A DNA stretch of 64,000 nucleotides from Hoeflea ulvae (GTDB lineage Bacteria > Pseudomonadota > Alphaproteobacteria > Rhizobiales > Rhizobiaceae). The stretch lies in assembly GCF_026619435.1 (NCBI RefSeq), contig NZ_JAOVZQ010000001.1:2177501-2241500 (forward strand), read 5' to 3'. Below, piece after piece: positions 51,071 to 61,807 of the stretch; within the stretch, counting starts at the first letter, position 1, and every line of letters begins with the position of its first letter. Both the position numbers and the translations under genes were made by a program. Under the pieces are notes generated by a model, which worked only from the letters and a program-made list of their open reading frames with translations, did no database searches and had not been told where the DNA came from.

Positions 51071-53065
51071 ATGATCACAGAAATCGGCCATTTCGCCCTC
51101 ATTCTTGCCCTGGCGGTGTCCATCGTCCAGTCGATCGCGCCCTTGATCGGCGCGCGCCGCCGCGATGCCGCGCTGATGGCGATCGGCCCGATGGCGGCAC
51201 TGACCGCGCTGATGCTGGTGGCGATCTCGTTCTTTGCGCTGACCAATGCCTATGTCACGTCCGATTTCTCGGTGCAGAACGTGGTCGAGAACTCGCATTC
51301 GCTCAAGCCGATGCTCTACAAGATCACTGGTGTCTGGGGCAATCACGAAGGCTCGATGCTGCTCTGGGTGTTGATCCTGACGCTGTTTTCCGGCCTTGTC
51401 GCCTTGTTCGGCCGCAATCTGCCCGACACGCTGAAGGCCAATGTGCTTTCGGTCCAGGCCTGGATCACGGTGGCGTTCCTGCTGTTCGTGCTGCTGACCT
51501 CGAACCCGTTCATCCGGCTTGACCAGGCCCCGGTGGAGGGCAATGACCTCAACCCGATCCTGCAGGATATCGGCCTGGCGATCCATCCTCCGCTGCTCTA
51601 TCTCGGTTATGTCGGGTTTTCGATCTCCTTCGCCTTTGCCATTGCGGCGCTGATCGAGGGACGGATCGACGCCGCCTGGGCGCGCTGGGTGCGGCCCTGG
51701 ACGCTGACAGCCTGGATCTTCCTCACCGCCGGCATTTCGATGGGCAGCTACTGGGCCTATTACGAACTCGGCTGGGGTGGCTGGTGGTTCTGGGATCCGG
51801 TTGAAAACGCCTCCTTCATGCCCTGGCTGGTGGGCACGGCGCTGCTGCATTCGGCGCTGGTGATGGAAAAGCGCGAGGCGCTGAAGATCTGGACGGTGTT
51901 GCTCGCCATCCTGACCTTCTCTTTCTCGCTGCTCGGCACCTTCCTGGTCCGCTCCGGCGTTCTGACATCGGTGCATGCCTTTGCCACCGACCCGACCCGT
52001 GGCGTGTTCATTCTGGGCATTCTGGTAATCTTCATCGGCGGCGCGCTGGCACTGTTCGGATTCCGGGCCGGGACGCTGAAGGCCGGCGGCATGTTCGCGC
52101 CGATTTCGCGCGAGGGCGCGCTGGTTCTCAACAATCTGTTCCTGACCACGGCGGCTGCCACCGTGCTGATCGGCACGCTCTACCCGCTGTTGCTGGAGGC
52201 CGTCACCGGCACCAAGATTTCGGTCGGGCCGCCGTTCTTCAATCTGACCTTCGGTCCGCTGATGCTGCCCTTGCTGCTGGCCGTGCCCTTCGGGCCGTTG
52301 CTGGCCTGGAAGCGCGGCGATCTGGCGGGGGCGGCGCACCGGCTCTATTTCGCCATCGGCATTGCCATGCTGGTGGGCCTGGGTGTCGTCTTCCTCAAAA
52401 CCGGCGCGCCGGTGCTGGCCGGTATCGGCATCGCGCTGGGCGTGTTCCTGATCCTGGGAGCCTTGACCGATCTGGCGCTGCGTGCAGGCATCGGCCGGGT
52501 TGGCGCCCGCGTGGCCTGGAGCCGACTGGCCGGGCTGCCGCGGTCGGCATTCGGCTCCGCGCTTGGTCACATGGGACTGGGTGTCACCGTGATCGGCGTT
52601 GTCGCCGCCAGCGTGTTTTCGACCGAAACCGTCGTCACCATGGATCCCGGCGACACGGTTTCCGCGGGCGGTTATGAGCTGCGCTTTGACGGTCTCGAAG
52701 ATGTGACCGGCGCCAATTTCACCGCCCAGTCCGGCGAGTTCACGGTTTCGCGTGGCGGCGTCGAGGTGGCAAAGGTGGCATCGTCGAAACGTTTCTACCC
52801 GGCGCGCCGCATGCCAACGACCGAGGCCGGCATTCTGACCTTCGGCGCCAGCCAGCTTTACGTGGCACTTGGCGATCCCGAGGCCAATGGCGGGCTGGTG
52901 GTTCGGGTCTGGTGGAAGTCCTGGGTCACCTTCATCTGGTACGGGACGATCCTGATGGTGCTGGGCGGCATTCTGTCCCTTTCGGACCGCCGTCTGCGCA
53001 TCGGCGCGCCCAACCGTGCCAATGCCGGAAAGGTGGCCAAGAAAGCTGCCGGGGCCACCGCATGA
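51071..53065 (+). CDS. cycK: Haem lyase subunit CycK (CcmF)
   Basis: A 664-residue polytopic protein with about 15 TM segments. The WWD motif is GWGGWWFWDPVENASFMPWL, and histidines for haem b and presentation occur in EGSMLLWVLIL and IHPPLLYLGYVG (with conserved His). It joins haem to apocytochrome c at the outer side of the inner membrane. The Met at 51071 is followed by the first TM; an in-frame ORF upstream lacks support. It overlaps cycL by four bases. Confidence 0.96.
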   Translation: MITEIGHFALILALAVSIVQSIAPLIGARRRDAALMAIGPMAALTALMLVAISFFALTNAYVTSDFSVQNVVENSHSLKPMLYKITGVWGNHEGSMLLWVLILTLFSGLVALFGRNLPDTLKANVLSVQAWITVAFLLFVLLTSNPFIRLDQAPVEGNDLNPILQDIGLAIHPPLLYLGYVGFSISFAFAIAALIEGRIDAAWARWVRPWTLTAWIFLTAGISMGSYWAYYELGWGGWWFWDPVENASFMPWLVGTALLHSALVMEKREALKIWTVLLAILTFSFSLLGTFLVRSGVLTSVHAFATDPTRGVFILGILVIFIGGALALFGFRAGTLKAGGMFAPISREGALVLNNLFLTTAAATVLIGTLYPLLLEAVTGTKISVGPPFFNLTFGPLMLPLLLAVPFGPLLAWKRGDLAGAAHRLYFAIGIAMLVGLGVVFLKTGAPVLAGIGIALGVFLILGALTDLALRAGIGRVGARVAWSRLAGLPRSAFGSALGHMGLGVTVIGVVAASVFSTETVVTMDPGDTVSAGGYELRFDGLEDVTGANFTAQSGEFTVSRGGVEVAKVASSKRFYPARRMPTTEAGILTFGASQLYVALGDPEANGGLVVRVWWKSWVTFIWYGTILMVLGGILSLSDRRLRIGAPNRANAGKVAKKAAGATA

Positions 53066-53550
53066 GCCTGCTGCGTCAATTCCTTGCCGCAGCCGCGCTG
53101 ATGCTGGCGCTGATCGGCCCGGCGGCGGCCGTCAATCCCGACGAGGTGCTGGCGGATCCGGCGCTCGAGGCGCGGGCGCGGACGCTGTCGCTGGAATTTC
53201 GCTGCCTGGTTTGCCAGAACCAGTCGATTGACGATTCCAATGCCGAACTGGCCCGCGATCTGCGGTTCCTGGTGCGTGAACGGCTGGTGGCAGGCGACAG
53301 CGATCAGGACGTGATCGATTACGTGGTCTCGCGCTATGGCGAATTTGTGCTGCTCAAGCCGCGGTTTTCGATGCAGACGGTGTTGTTGTGGGGCGCTCCG
53401 GTTCTGATCTTTCTGATCGGCGCCACGGTGATGCTGGTCAATGGCCGCGGCAGGAACCAGACAACCGCCACCGGCGGCGGCGACGGGCTGAGCCACGCCG
53501 AACAGGCCGAGCTCGCGAAACTGTTGAAAGACCGTGATCAGCAAGCCTGA
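53062..53550 (+). CDS. cycL: Cytochrome c maturation thiol-reductant CycL (CcmH)
   Basis: A 162-residue protein with a signal peptide (LLRQFLAAAALMLALIGPAA), the redox motif RCLVCQNQSI (Cys48 and Cys51), the VRERLVAGDSDQDVIDYVV region, and a C-terminal TM (VLLWGAPVLIFLIGATVMLV). It reduces the haem-binding cysteines of apocytochrome c. It completes the cycHJKL operon. Confidence 0.96.
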   Translation: MSLLRQFLAAAALMLALIGPAAAVNPDEVLADPALEARARTLSLEFRCLVCQNQSIDDSNAELARDLRFLVRERLVAGDSDQDVIDYVVSRYGEFVLLKPRFSMQTVLLWGAPVLIFLIGATVMLVNGRGRNQTTATGGGDGLSHAEQAELAKLLKDRDQQA

Positions 53551-53595
53551 TATGATTGCCCCACCTGACAGTGAGACGAGAGCAAGGGGCACGAC

Positions 53596-54825
53596 ATGAC
53601 GGCACACACCATCAAGGCGGAGTTTACGGGCCATTCCGGCGCCAAACTGGCGGCGCGGCTGGATTTGCCCGCCGGTTCAATCCGCGCCTGGGCCTTGTTT
53701 GCCCATTGCTTCACCTGCTCCAAGGACACGCTGGCGGCGCGCCGTATATCAGGTGAACTGGCGCGCGCCGGCATTGCCGTGATGCGGTTCGATTTTACCG
53801 GCCTGGGCTCGAGCGGCGGCGACTTCGCCTCGACCAATTTCTCGTCCAATTTGGAAGATCTGCGCGCTGCCGCCGACTGGCTGGCCGTCCATTACGACGC
53901 CCCGGAAATCCTTGTCGGCCATTCGCTGGGTGGTGCTGCGGTGCTGGCGATTGCCGGTGATCTCAAATCGGTCAGGGCTGTGGCAACCATCGGCGCGCCG
54001 GCCGAGGCAAGCCATGTGATCGAGAATTTTCAGAGCCATATTGACGAGATCACCACCGGGGGCGAGGCGGCGGTCAGTCTCGGCGGCCGGCCTTTCACCA
54101 TCCAGCGCCAGTTTGTCGAGGATCTCAACGCCATCAGCCTGGCCGAAAAGATCGGGCGGATGAAGACCGCGCTGCTGGTGCTGCACGGCCCGCGCGACCA
54201 GGTGGTCGGCATCGACAATGCCGCGGCGATCTTCACCGCCGCCAAACACCCCAAGAGCTTCGTGTCGCTCGATGACGCCGATCACATGCTGTCCGACCCG
54301 GCTGACGCCAATTATGCCGCCGGGATCATTGCCTCCTGGGCTGCACGCTATCTGCCGGTCGAAGCGCCGCGCCGCGACGATGCGCCGGTCGAGGACGTGG
54401 TTGTGGGAGAGACCGGGCAGGGCAAGTTCCAGGTTTCGGTGCAGGCCGGCCCGCACCGGATGCTTGCCGATGAACCGGCCAGCGTTGGAGGCGCCGACAC
54501 CGGACCCTCGCCCTATGACCTGATGTCGGCGGGACTGGGCGCCTGCACGGCCATGACGCTGCGCATGTATGCGCGGCTGAAGAAGATCGATCTGGGCCTG
54601 GTCACGGTGACGGTCAGGCACAACAAGGTGCATGCGGCCGATTGTCTGGAATGCACCGAGAGCGAGCGCGCCAATGGCGGCAAGATCGACCGCTTCGAAC
54701 GCGTCATTTCGATTGACGGCGGCACGCCCGCGTCCCTTGCCGACAAGATCGCCGAGATTGCCAACAAGTGCCCGGTACACCGAACGCTCGAGCACGGCGC
54801 CAAGGTGGTGACCACAGTCGAGTGA
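53596..54825 (+). CDS. Alpha/beta hydrolase-OsmC fusion protein
   Basis: A 409-residue protein. Residues 1-255 are an alpha/beta hydrolase (FAHCFTCSKDTLAARRISGE, LVGHSLGGAAVLA with the nucleophile Ser in GHSLG, FDFTGLGSSGGDFASTNFSS, and DHMLSDPADA for His). Residues 275-409 are an OsmC/Ohr-like domain with the two redox cysteines in LMSAGLGACTAMTLRMYARL and ANKCPVHRTLEHGAKV. This two-domain protein is known in several Alpha- and Gammaproteobacteria and may reduce lipid or acyl hydroperoxides. The substrate is unknown. It stands alone between cycL and degP. Confidence 0.88.
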   Translation: MTAHTIKAEFTGHSGAKLAARLDLPAGSIRAWALFAHCFTCSKDTLAARRISGELARAGIAVMRFDFTGLGSSGGDFASTNFSSNLEDLRAAADWLAVHYDAPEILVGHSLGGAAVLAIAGDLKSVRAVATIGAPAEASHVIENFQSHIDEITTGGEAAVSLGGRPFTIQRQFVEDLNAISLAEKIGRMKTALLVLHGPRDQVVGIDNAAAIFTAAKHPKSFVSLDDADHMLSDPADANYAAGIIASWAARYLPVEAPRRDDAPVEDVVVGETGQGKFQVSVQAGPHRMLADEPASVGGADTGPSPYDLMSAGLGACTAMTLRMYARLKKIDLGLVTVTVRHNKVHAADCLECTESERANGGKIDRFERVISIDGGTPASLADKIAEIANKCPVHRTLEHGAKVVTTVE

Positions 54826-54978
54826 TCCCCGGCAGCGCTGGTCGGGATTGTGGCAGGGGCAGGGCGGCAAACATTACAAAGGTTTAATGATCCGGAAAGC
54901 TTGCCGTAACTGACACATGCCTATCTGTAGTCCCAAGAGCCGGATGAACGGCTTTGATGACAAAGATGAGGTTGATAC

Positions 54979-56547
54979 ATGTCGAAAGCATCACGCAAAT
55001 TTTCCAAGGGCTTCCTGAGCACGACCGCCATTGCCGGCGTTGCCGCTGCCCTGCTGGCCACCGGCGTTCCGGCACCGACCACCGGCGCCTTCGCCGACGC
55101 CGTGCGCGTTGAGGCGCCACAGGCACCGAGTTTCGCCGATGTCGTGGACGCCGTATCACCGGCCGTCGTGTCGGTTCGCGTCCAGGCCGAAGTCAAGCCC
55201 GTCTCCAATGACGGCGGTTTCAATTTCGATTTCAACGGCAGGGGGTTCGACGACCTTCCTGATGATCACCCGATGAAGCGGTTCTTCGATCAGTTCAACC
55301 GCGGTTTTGGCGACAGGCAGGGTCCTGACAGCGACCGTCGCGCCGAGCGTGACCGTCGCGATCCGGACCGGAAGAAGCGCCCCGGCCGGGTTCGTCCGGT
55401 AAGCCAGGGCTCGGGCTTCTTCATCTCCGAAGATGGCCTGCTGGTCACCAACAACCACGTGGTTGAAGACGGCTCCGCCTTCACCGTGATCATGGATGAC
55501 GGCACCGAGCTTGATGCCAAGCTGATCGGCCGCGACAAGCGCACCGATCTGGCCGTGCTCAAGGTCGAGGAAGAGCGCAAGTTCACCTATGTCGATTTCG
55601 CCGATGACTCCAAGATCCGCGTTGGCGACTGGGTTGTGGCTGTGGGCAATCCCTTCGGTCTCGGCGGCACTGTGACTGCGGGCATCGTTTCCGCACGTGG
55701 CCGTGACATCGGCGCCGGCCCCTATGATGATTTCATCCAGGTGGATGCGGCCGTCAACCGCGGCAATTCCGGTGGCCCGACCTTCAATCTCAACGGTGAA
55801 GTGATCGGCATCAACACCGCGATCTTCTCGCCGTCGGGCGGCAATGTCGGCATTGCCTTTGCCATTCCCGCCACGACCGCGCGTGCGGTCATCAATGACC
55901 TGATCGCCGACGGATCTGTCGAGCGCGGCTGGCTTGGCGTGCAGATCCAGCCGGTGACAGCCGATATCGCCGAATCGCTTGGTCTCGCCACCGAGGAAGG
56001 CGCGCTTGTCACCGAACCGCAGCCGGATGCACCGGCCTCCAAGGCTGGCATTGCCGCCGGTGACGTGGTCACGGCTGTCAATGGCGACACGGTCAAGGGT
56101 CCGCGCGAGCTGGCCAAGATGATCGCTGCCATGGATCCGGGCAAGGCTGTGGACATCACGGTCTGGCGCGACGGCAAGAGCGAGACCATCAAGGTCGAGC
56201 TGGGTTCGCTTCCCACGGACATGGCCGCTGTTTCTCCCGAAGAGGATTCGGCACCGTCGATCCCGCAGGCTGAAGCCACGCTCGACAATTTCGGCCTGAC
56301 AGTGGTTCCTGCCGAGACCGGCAACGGACTGGTCATCACCTCGGTGGCGCCTGACAGCGTTGCCGAAGAGCGCGGCCTGCGCGCCGGTGATGTGATCCTG
56401 GCCGTCAACAACAAGGACGTGACCAATGCATCCGACGTGGTGAGCATCATCGATGCCGCCGCCAAGGACGGCCGCAAGGCCGCCCTGTTCCAGGTGGAGA
56501 ACGAGAACCGCTCGCGGTTTGTCGCCCTGCCGATCGACCAGGGCTGA
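54979..56547 (+). CDS. degP: Periplasmic serine protease DegP/HtrA (Do family)
   Basis: A 522-residue trypsin-like protease and chaperone for misfolded envelope proteins. An N-terminal signal peptide (about 1-40, cleaved near AFAD) precedes the catalytic triad: His160 (VTNNHVVED), Asp190 (RTDLAVLKV) and Ser264 (NRGNSGGPTFN). Two PDZ domains follow (about 300-395 and 425-515, each with a GLxxGDVI-type loop). An acidic/basic linker with DRRAERDRRDPDRKKRPG before the protease domain is notable. It is followed by a terminator and then a two-component pair, the order seen in Sinorhizobium. Confidence 0.95.
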   Translation: MSKASRKFSKGFLSTTAIAGVAAALLATGVPAPTTGAFADAVRVEAPQAPSFADVVDAVSPAVVSVRVQAEVKPVSNDGGFNFDFNGRGFDDLPDDHPMKRFFDQFNRGFGDRQGPDSDRRAERDRRDPDRKKRPGRVRPVSQGSGFFISEDGLLVTNNHVVEDGSAFTVIMDDGTELDAKLIGRDKRTDLAVLKVEEERKFTYVDFADDSKIRVGDWVVAVGNPFGLGGTVTAGIVSARGRDIGAGPYDDFIQVDAAVNRGNSGGPTFNLNGEVIGINTAIFSPSGGNVGIAFAIPATTARAVINDLIADGSVERGWLGVQIQPVTADIAESLGLATEEGALVTEPQPDAPASKAGIAAGDVVTAVNGDTVKGPRELAKMIAAMDPGKAVDITVWRDGKSETIKVELGSLPTDMAAVSPEEDSAPSIPQAEATLDNFGLTVVPAETGNGLVITSVAPDSVAEERGLRAGDVILAVNNKDVTNASDVVSIIDAAAKDGRKAALFQVENENRSRFVALPIDQG

Positions 56548-56601
56548 TCGAGGTCAACCCAGCATCCGGCGGCACGGCACAAGACGTGTGCCGGATGCAA
56601 C

Positions 56602-56641
56602 AACGCGGTGGGCCGCCCCCTCTGGCCCGCCGCGTTTTTTT
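56602..56641 (+). terminator. Intrinsic terminator after degP
   Basis: AACGCGGTGGGCC (56602-56614) pairs with GGCCCGCCGCGTT (56624-56636), with one mismatch and a loop of nine bases, followed by a T run. Confidence 0.88.
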
Positions 56642-56694
56642 GTCCGTATTTCAATAGATTCCCTTTGGACGAAAAGCGCTCTAGGATCATTTCC

Positions 56695-57372
56695 ATGAAG
56701 ATTCTCATTATCGAAGACGATCTGGAAACCGCGGCCTATCTGTCGAAGGCATTCCGGGAGGCCGGAATCACCGTTGATCACGCCAGCGATGGCGATTCAG
56801 GATTTTTTCTCGCTTCTGAAAACAGCTATGACGCCCTCGTGGTCGATCGCATGCTGCCCAAGCGGGACGGGCTGTCGATCATCAGCGAGTTGCGCGGCAA
56901 TGGCGATGATACCCCGGCGCTGATCCTTTCGGCCCTGGGCCAGGTGGATGACCGGGTGACCGGCCTGCGCGCCGGTGGCGACGACTATCTGACCAAGCCC
57001 TATGCATTCTCCGAACTGCTGGCGCGCATCGAGGTGCTTGGCCGACGCAAGGGCGGCCGCGACCAGGAAACCACCTACCGGGTCGGCGATCTCGAACTCG
57101 ACCGGCTGAGCCACGAGGTCCGACGCGCCGGCCAGCTGATCCCGCTGCAGCCGCGCGAATACCGGCTGCTTGAATATCTGATGAAGAATGCCGGGCAGGT
57201 GGTGACCCGCACCATGCTGCTCGAACATGTCTGGGATTACCATTTCGATCCGCAGACCAATGTCATCGATGTCCACATCTCGCGGCTGCGCTCGAAGATC
57301 GAGAAGGATTTCGGCGAACCGCTGCTGCGCACCGTGCGCGGCGCCGGATACATGATGAAAGCCGGAGGCTAG
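56695..57372 (+). CDS. OmpR-family response regulator
   Basis: A 225-residue regulator. The receiver has Asp8-Asp9, phospho-acceptor Asp51 (LVVDRMLPKRDG) and Lys101 (YLTKPYAFSELLAR); the output domain is winged helix (LIPLQPREYRLLEYLMKNAG, HFDPQTNVIDVHISRLRSKI). It is of the PhoP/CzcR type. The Met at 56695 (MKILIIEDDLE) is standard; a longer in-frame start upstream overlaps the terminator. It is eight bases ahead of its kinase gene. Confidence 0.9.
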   Translation: MKILIIEDDLETAAYLSKAFREAGITVDHASDGDSGFFLASENSYDALVVDRMLPKRDGLSIISELRGNGDDTPALILSALGQVDDRVTGLRAGGDDYLTKPYAFSELLARIEVLGRRKGGRDQETTYRVGDLELDRLSHEVRRAGQLIPLQPREYRLLEYLMKNAGQVVTRTMLLEHVWDYHFDPQTNVIDVHISRLRSKIEKDFGEPLLRTVRGAGYMMKAGG

Positions 57373-57380
57373 GGACCATC

Positions 57381-58820
57381 ATGAACCGGCTGCGCGCCAT
57401 GTTGTCGACCACTGCGGTGCGGTTGTCGGCGCTGTATCTGGGGTTGTTCGCGCTATGCGCCATCGCGCTGGTGTTTTATGTCACCGCCATTTCCGAAGGC
57501 ATGCAGCGGGACCGGACCCAGAACACCGTCGGCAACGAGTTGCGCATCGTCGCCGGCGCCTACAGGCGCGGCGGCGTCGCCGGGCTGGTCCGGGTCATCG
57601 AACGCCGCTCCCGCCAGCCGGGCGCCAATCTGTATGCCATCGCCACCCCCACCGGTGACCTGATCGCCGGCAATATCGAATCGCTGCAGCCCGGCGTGCT
57701 CGATGCCGAGGGCTGGAGCGCCGAGCCGTTTCGCTACCAGCGCATCGGCGAGACCGCCAATGAAAACCACCGGGCGCTGGCCCAGGTGGTGTTCTTGCCC
57801 AACGGCATGCGGCTGATGGTCGGCCGCGATATCGGCGAGCGCGAGCAGGTCCGGGGCCTGGTTCGGCAGGCGCTGGTGATGGCGCTGGCGATCATGTTTG
57901 TCGGCGCCCTGGCGATCTGGTTCTTTGTCGGACGCCGCGCGCTCAGGCGCATCGATCACATGTCCAATGCCAGCAAGAAGATCCTCGCCGGCGACCTGTC
58001 GCAGCGCCTGCCGGTCAATGGCTCCGGCGATGAATTCGACCGGCTGAGCCTGTCGCTCAACACCATGCTGGGCCGCATCGAGCGGCTTAATGAGGGGCTG
58101 AGGCAGGTTTCCGACAACATTGCCCATGATCTCAAGACGCCGCTGACCAGGATGCGCAACCGCGCCGAAGCGGCGCTGGCCAGCGATGGCGGGCCGGAGG
58201 CCCATCATGAAGCGCTCGAACAGATGATCGCCGACAGCGATCAACTGATCCGCACGTTCAATGCGCTGCTGATGATCAGTCGCGTCGAGGCGGGATCTTC
58301 GACGGCGCAGATGAGCCTGGTCGATCTGTCCGGGCTGGCCCAGGATGCGGCCGAGCTTTACGAGCCGGTTGCCGAGGAAGAAGGGGTGACGCTGACCGCC
58401 CGGATTGCGCCGGGCATCACCATCAATGGCAACCGCGAATTGCTGGCCCAGGCGCTGTCCAACCTGATCGACAATGCCATCAAATATGTCGGTGATGCAC
58501 CGGCGCCGAAGATTGCGGTGACGCTGTCCCGCACAGGCGGCGAGGTTCTCCTGAGCGTGCGCGACAACGGCCCCGGCGTTCCCGCCGAGCGGCGCGAGGA
58601 TGTCGTCAAGCGCTTCGTCAGGCTTGATGAAAGCCGTTCAAAACCCGGCACCGGGTTGGGATTGAGTCTTGTCCAGGCGGTGGCGGCGCTGCATGGTGGA
58701 CGGCTCGTGCTGGATGACGAGACGCCAGAGGCCAAGGATTATCCCGGTCTCGCCGTCACCATGGCACTGCCGGGGGGACATGACCAAGACGCCAGCAACC
58801 GGACTGCTTTCCAGGCTTGA
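57381..58820 (+). CDS. HAMP-domain sensor histidine kinase
   Basis: A 479-residue kinase. TM1 is at about 14-36, a periplasmic sensor (40-160), TM2 (164-184), a HAMP domain (186-240), and the phospho-acceptor His249 in SDNIAHDLKTPLTRMRNRAE. The ATP-binding domain has NLIDNAIKYVG, DNGPGVP and GTGLGLSLVQAVAALHGG. It pairs with the regulator just upstream. Co-location with degP suggests an envelope-stress signal, but this is inference. Its 3' end overlaps the glnE start by about 40 bases. Confidence 0.9.
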   Translation: MNRLRAMLSTTAVRLSALYLGLFALCAIALVFYVTAISEGMQRDRTQNTVGNELRIVAGAYRRGGVAGLVRVIERRSRQPGANLYAIATPTGDLIAGNIESLQPGVLDAEGWSAEPFRYQRIGETANENHRALAQVVFLPNGMRLMVGRDIGEREQVRGLVRQALVMALAIMFVGALAIWFFVGRRALRRIDHMSNASKKILAGDLSQRLPVNGSGDEFDRLSLSLNTMLGRIERLNEGLRQVSDNIAHDLKTPLTRMRNRAEAALASDGGPEAHHEALEQMIADSDQLIRTFNALLMISRVEAGSSTAQMSLVDLSGLAQDAAELYEPVAEEEGVTLTARIAPGITINGNRELLAQALSNLIDNAIKYVGDAPAPKIAVTLSRTGGEVLLSVRDNGPGVPAERREDVVKRFVRLDESRSKPGTGLGLSLVQAVAALHGGRLVLDDETPEAKDYPGLAVTMALPGGHDQDASNRTAFQA

Positions 58821-61807
58821 AAAAAGCCCGATCCGCGCGCCCTCGGCCAATGCGGTGAAATCGGTTCTGGCCGATCTCAAGCCGCTGGCAGCCGACCATC
58901 CGGAGATTGCGTCTGTCTTGTCCGGCGATAGCGCCGCCCGGGATTTCCTGCTCGCCGCGCTGGCCCTGTCGCCGTTTTTGCGCGAGACCGCACTGGCCGA
59001 TCCGGATTCGCTGGAGCTGGCGCTGTCCAAGCCTGCCCCCTACGTGCTGGCCAGGACGCTCAACGCTGCGCGCAGCTGCTGGCGCGATGCCGATGGCAAT
59101 CCTGCCAGCGAAGCCGCGCTGATGCGCGATCTGCGCCGGGCCAAGCGGCGGGTGGCGCTGGTGCTGGCGCTGCATGATCTGGCCCGGCTGGTCGACGCTC
59201 GGCACACCACGGCGGTTCTGAGCGATCTGGCGGACGCGGCGCTGGGCGCGGCCTTCGATCATCTGCTGCGGGCCGGTCACGAGGCCGGCAAGCTGATCCT
59301 GCCCGACCCGGATGATCCCTGCAGGAAATCCGGCCTGATCGTGCTCGGAATGGGCAAGCACGGCGCCCATGAGCTCAATTATTCCTCCGACATCGATATC
59401 GTCGTGTTCTTCGATCCCGAGGCCGGGGTGGTGCGTGACCGCGACGAGGTCACCGATGTGTTTGCCCGCATGGTGCGGCGGCTGGTGCGGATCATGCAGG
59501 AGCGGACCGGCGACGGCTATGTGTTCCGGACCGATCTGCGGCTGCGGCCGGATCCCGGATCGACGCCGCTGGCGTTTCCGCTGGAAGCGGCGATGAATTA
59601 TTACGAAAGCCGCGGCCAGAACTGGGAACGGGCGGCCTTCATCAAGGCGCGCCCGGTGGCGGGCGACCTGCCGGCCGGCGAGGATTTCCTCAAGGGGCTG
59701 ACGCCTTTCGTGTTTCGCAAATATCTCGATTTCGCCGCCATATCGGACATTCATTCGATCAAGCGGCAGATCCATGCGCATCGCGGTTTCGGCGACATCG
59801 CGGTCAAGGGCCACAATGTCAAGCTCGGCCGCGGCGGCATCCGCGAGATCGAGTTTTTCGTCCAGACCCAGCAATTGATTGCCGGCGGACGGATGCCGCG
59901 TCTGCGGCTCAGGCGCACCGACGAGATGCTGGTGGCGCTGGCCCGGGCCCGCTGGATCGACCCTGCCACCGCCCGGACGCTGGCGGAAAGCTACTGGTAC
60001 CTGCGTGACGTCGAGCACCGCATCCAGATGGTCCGTGACGAGCAGAGCCATACCTTGCCCGAGAGCGAGGCCGAACTTGCCCGCATCGCCCTGATGATGG
60101 GCGAGGCCGACACCGAGGAGCTTCGGCAAGACCTATGTTGCCGTGCTGGCTCGGGTCGAGCAGTGCTATGCGGACCTGTTCGAGAAGGAGCAGGGTCTGT
60201 CAGGCGGTATCGGCAATCTGGTCTTCACCGGCGAGGATGATGATCCCGGCACGCTCAAGACCCTTGCCGAACTCGGCTTCGAGCGGCCGTCCGACATCTT
60301 GCGCACCATCCGCACCTGGCACTATGGCCGATACCGCGCCACCCAGTCGGTGGAGGCGCGCGAGAGGCTCACCGAACTCACGCCCGAGCTGCTGCGCGTC
60401 TTTGGCGCCACCAAACGCGCCGACGAGGCGCTGTTCCGGTTCGATGCCTTCATCTCCGGCCTGCCGGCGGGCATCCAGCTGTTTTCGCTGATCGGCAGCA
60501 ATCCGGCGCTGCTGTCGCTGATGGTGACGATCATGGCGTCGGCGCCGCGGCTGGCCGAGATCATCGCCCGCAAGCCGCATGTGTTTGACGGCATGCTCGA
60601 TCCGGGACTGATGGCGGAATTGCCGACCCGCGATTATCTGTCCGAGCGGCTGGTAGCCTTCCTCGAGGGCGCCAATGCCTATGAGGAGATCCTTGACCGG
60701 CTGCGGATCGTGGCGCTGGAGCAGAAATTCCTCATCGGCGTGCGGCTGCTCACCGGAGCGATCTCGCCCCAGCGCGCTGCGCGCAGTTTCTCGCACCTGG
60801 CCGATCTGATCATCAGCGCAGCGCTCGATGCCGTGCGCGACGGCATGGAGGAGGCGCATGGCAAGGTCGCCGGCGGCCGCGTGGCGGTGATCGGCATGGG
60901 CAAGCTCGGCAGCTACGAGCTCTCGGCCGGCTCCGATGTCGACATCATTCTGCTTTACGACCATGACCCGGATGCCGACGAGTCCGACGGTGCCCGGCCA
61001 CTTGACCCGGTGCGCTATTATACCCGCATGACCCAGCGGCTGGTGGCGGCGCTGTCGGCGCCGACGGCCGAGGGCATTCTCTACGAGGTCGATCTCAGGC
61101 TCAGGCCGTCAGGCAACAAGGGGCCGGTGGCCACCTCGATCCGCGCGTTTTCCAAATACCAGGCCGAGGAGGCCTGGACCCGGGAGCACATGGCGCTGAC
61201 CCGCGCCCGCACCGTCGCCGGAGAGGACAGCCTGCGCCGCGAAGCCCGGACGCTGATCGACGAGGTGCTGGCCAAGCCGCGCGATGAAACGAAGCTGCTG
61301 GCGGACCTGAAGGAAATGCGTGAACTGATCGAGCAGGAAAAGCCGCCGCGCGACATCTGGGACGTCAAGCTCATTCCGGGCGGTCTGATCGACATCGAAT
61401 TCATCGCCCAGTATCTCTCGCTCCACGCCCGGGCGTCGGGGTGGCTGCCCGCGCCGGAGGATGACGGCGCCGCCGGGCTGATCAGCGTTGTGGAAACCCC
61501 GCAGATCTTTCCGGACTCCGATCACAGCGAATGCACCAGTACCGACGCCACGCTCAAGGCGCTCGGTCCCGATGCGCTCGGTGAGGAGGCGACGGAAGAC
61601 TTGCGCCATGCGCTCGACATGTGGAGCGGGCATGCCCAGATCGTGCGGCTGTGCACCGAAGGCGGATTTGACCCCAAGAATGCGCCTGCCGGCCTCATCG
61701 ACCTGGTCATCCGCACCGGCCAGGCGCCGGATCTCGCCAGTCTCGAGGCTGATTTCAAAGCAACGTCGAAGCGCATCCGTGCGCTGTTCAAGAAGGTGAC
61801 GGGGTAG
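58780..61807 (+). pseudogene. glnE: Glutamine synthetase adenylyltransferase/deadenylase with a one-base frameshift
   Basis: Two adenylyltransferase-fold domains are present: N-terminal LIVLGMGKHGAHELNYSSDI with SDIDIVVFFD, and C-terminal VAVIGMGKLGSYELSAGSDV with SDVDIILLYD. Together they adenylylate and deadenylylate glutamine synthetase in response to PII. The frame is broken at 60121: an extra C in GAG GAG C TTC GGC AAG ACC changes the expected EEFGKTYVAVLAR to a wrong frame that stops at 60240. Both halves are otherwise intact (about 1010 residues if repaired). It is an essential-looking enzyme, so a sequencing error is likely. The start overlaps the kinase 3' end. Confidence 0.9.
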
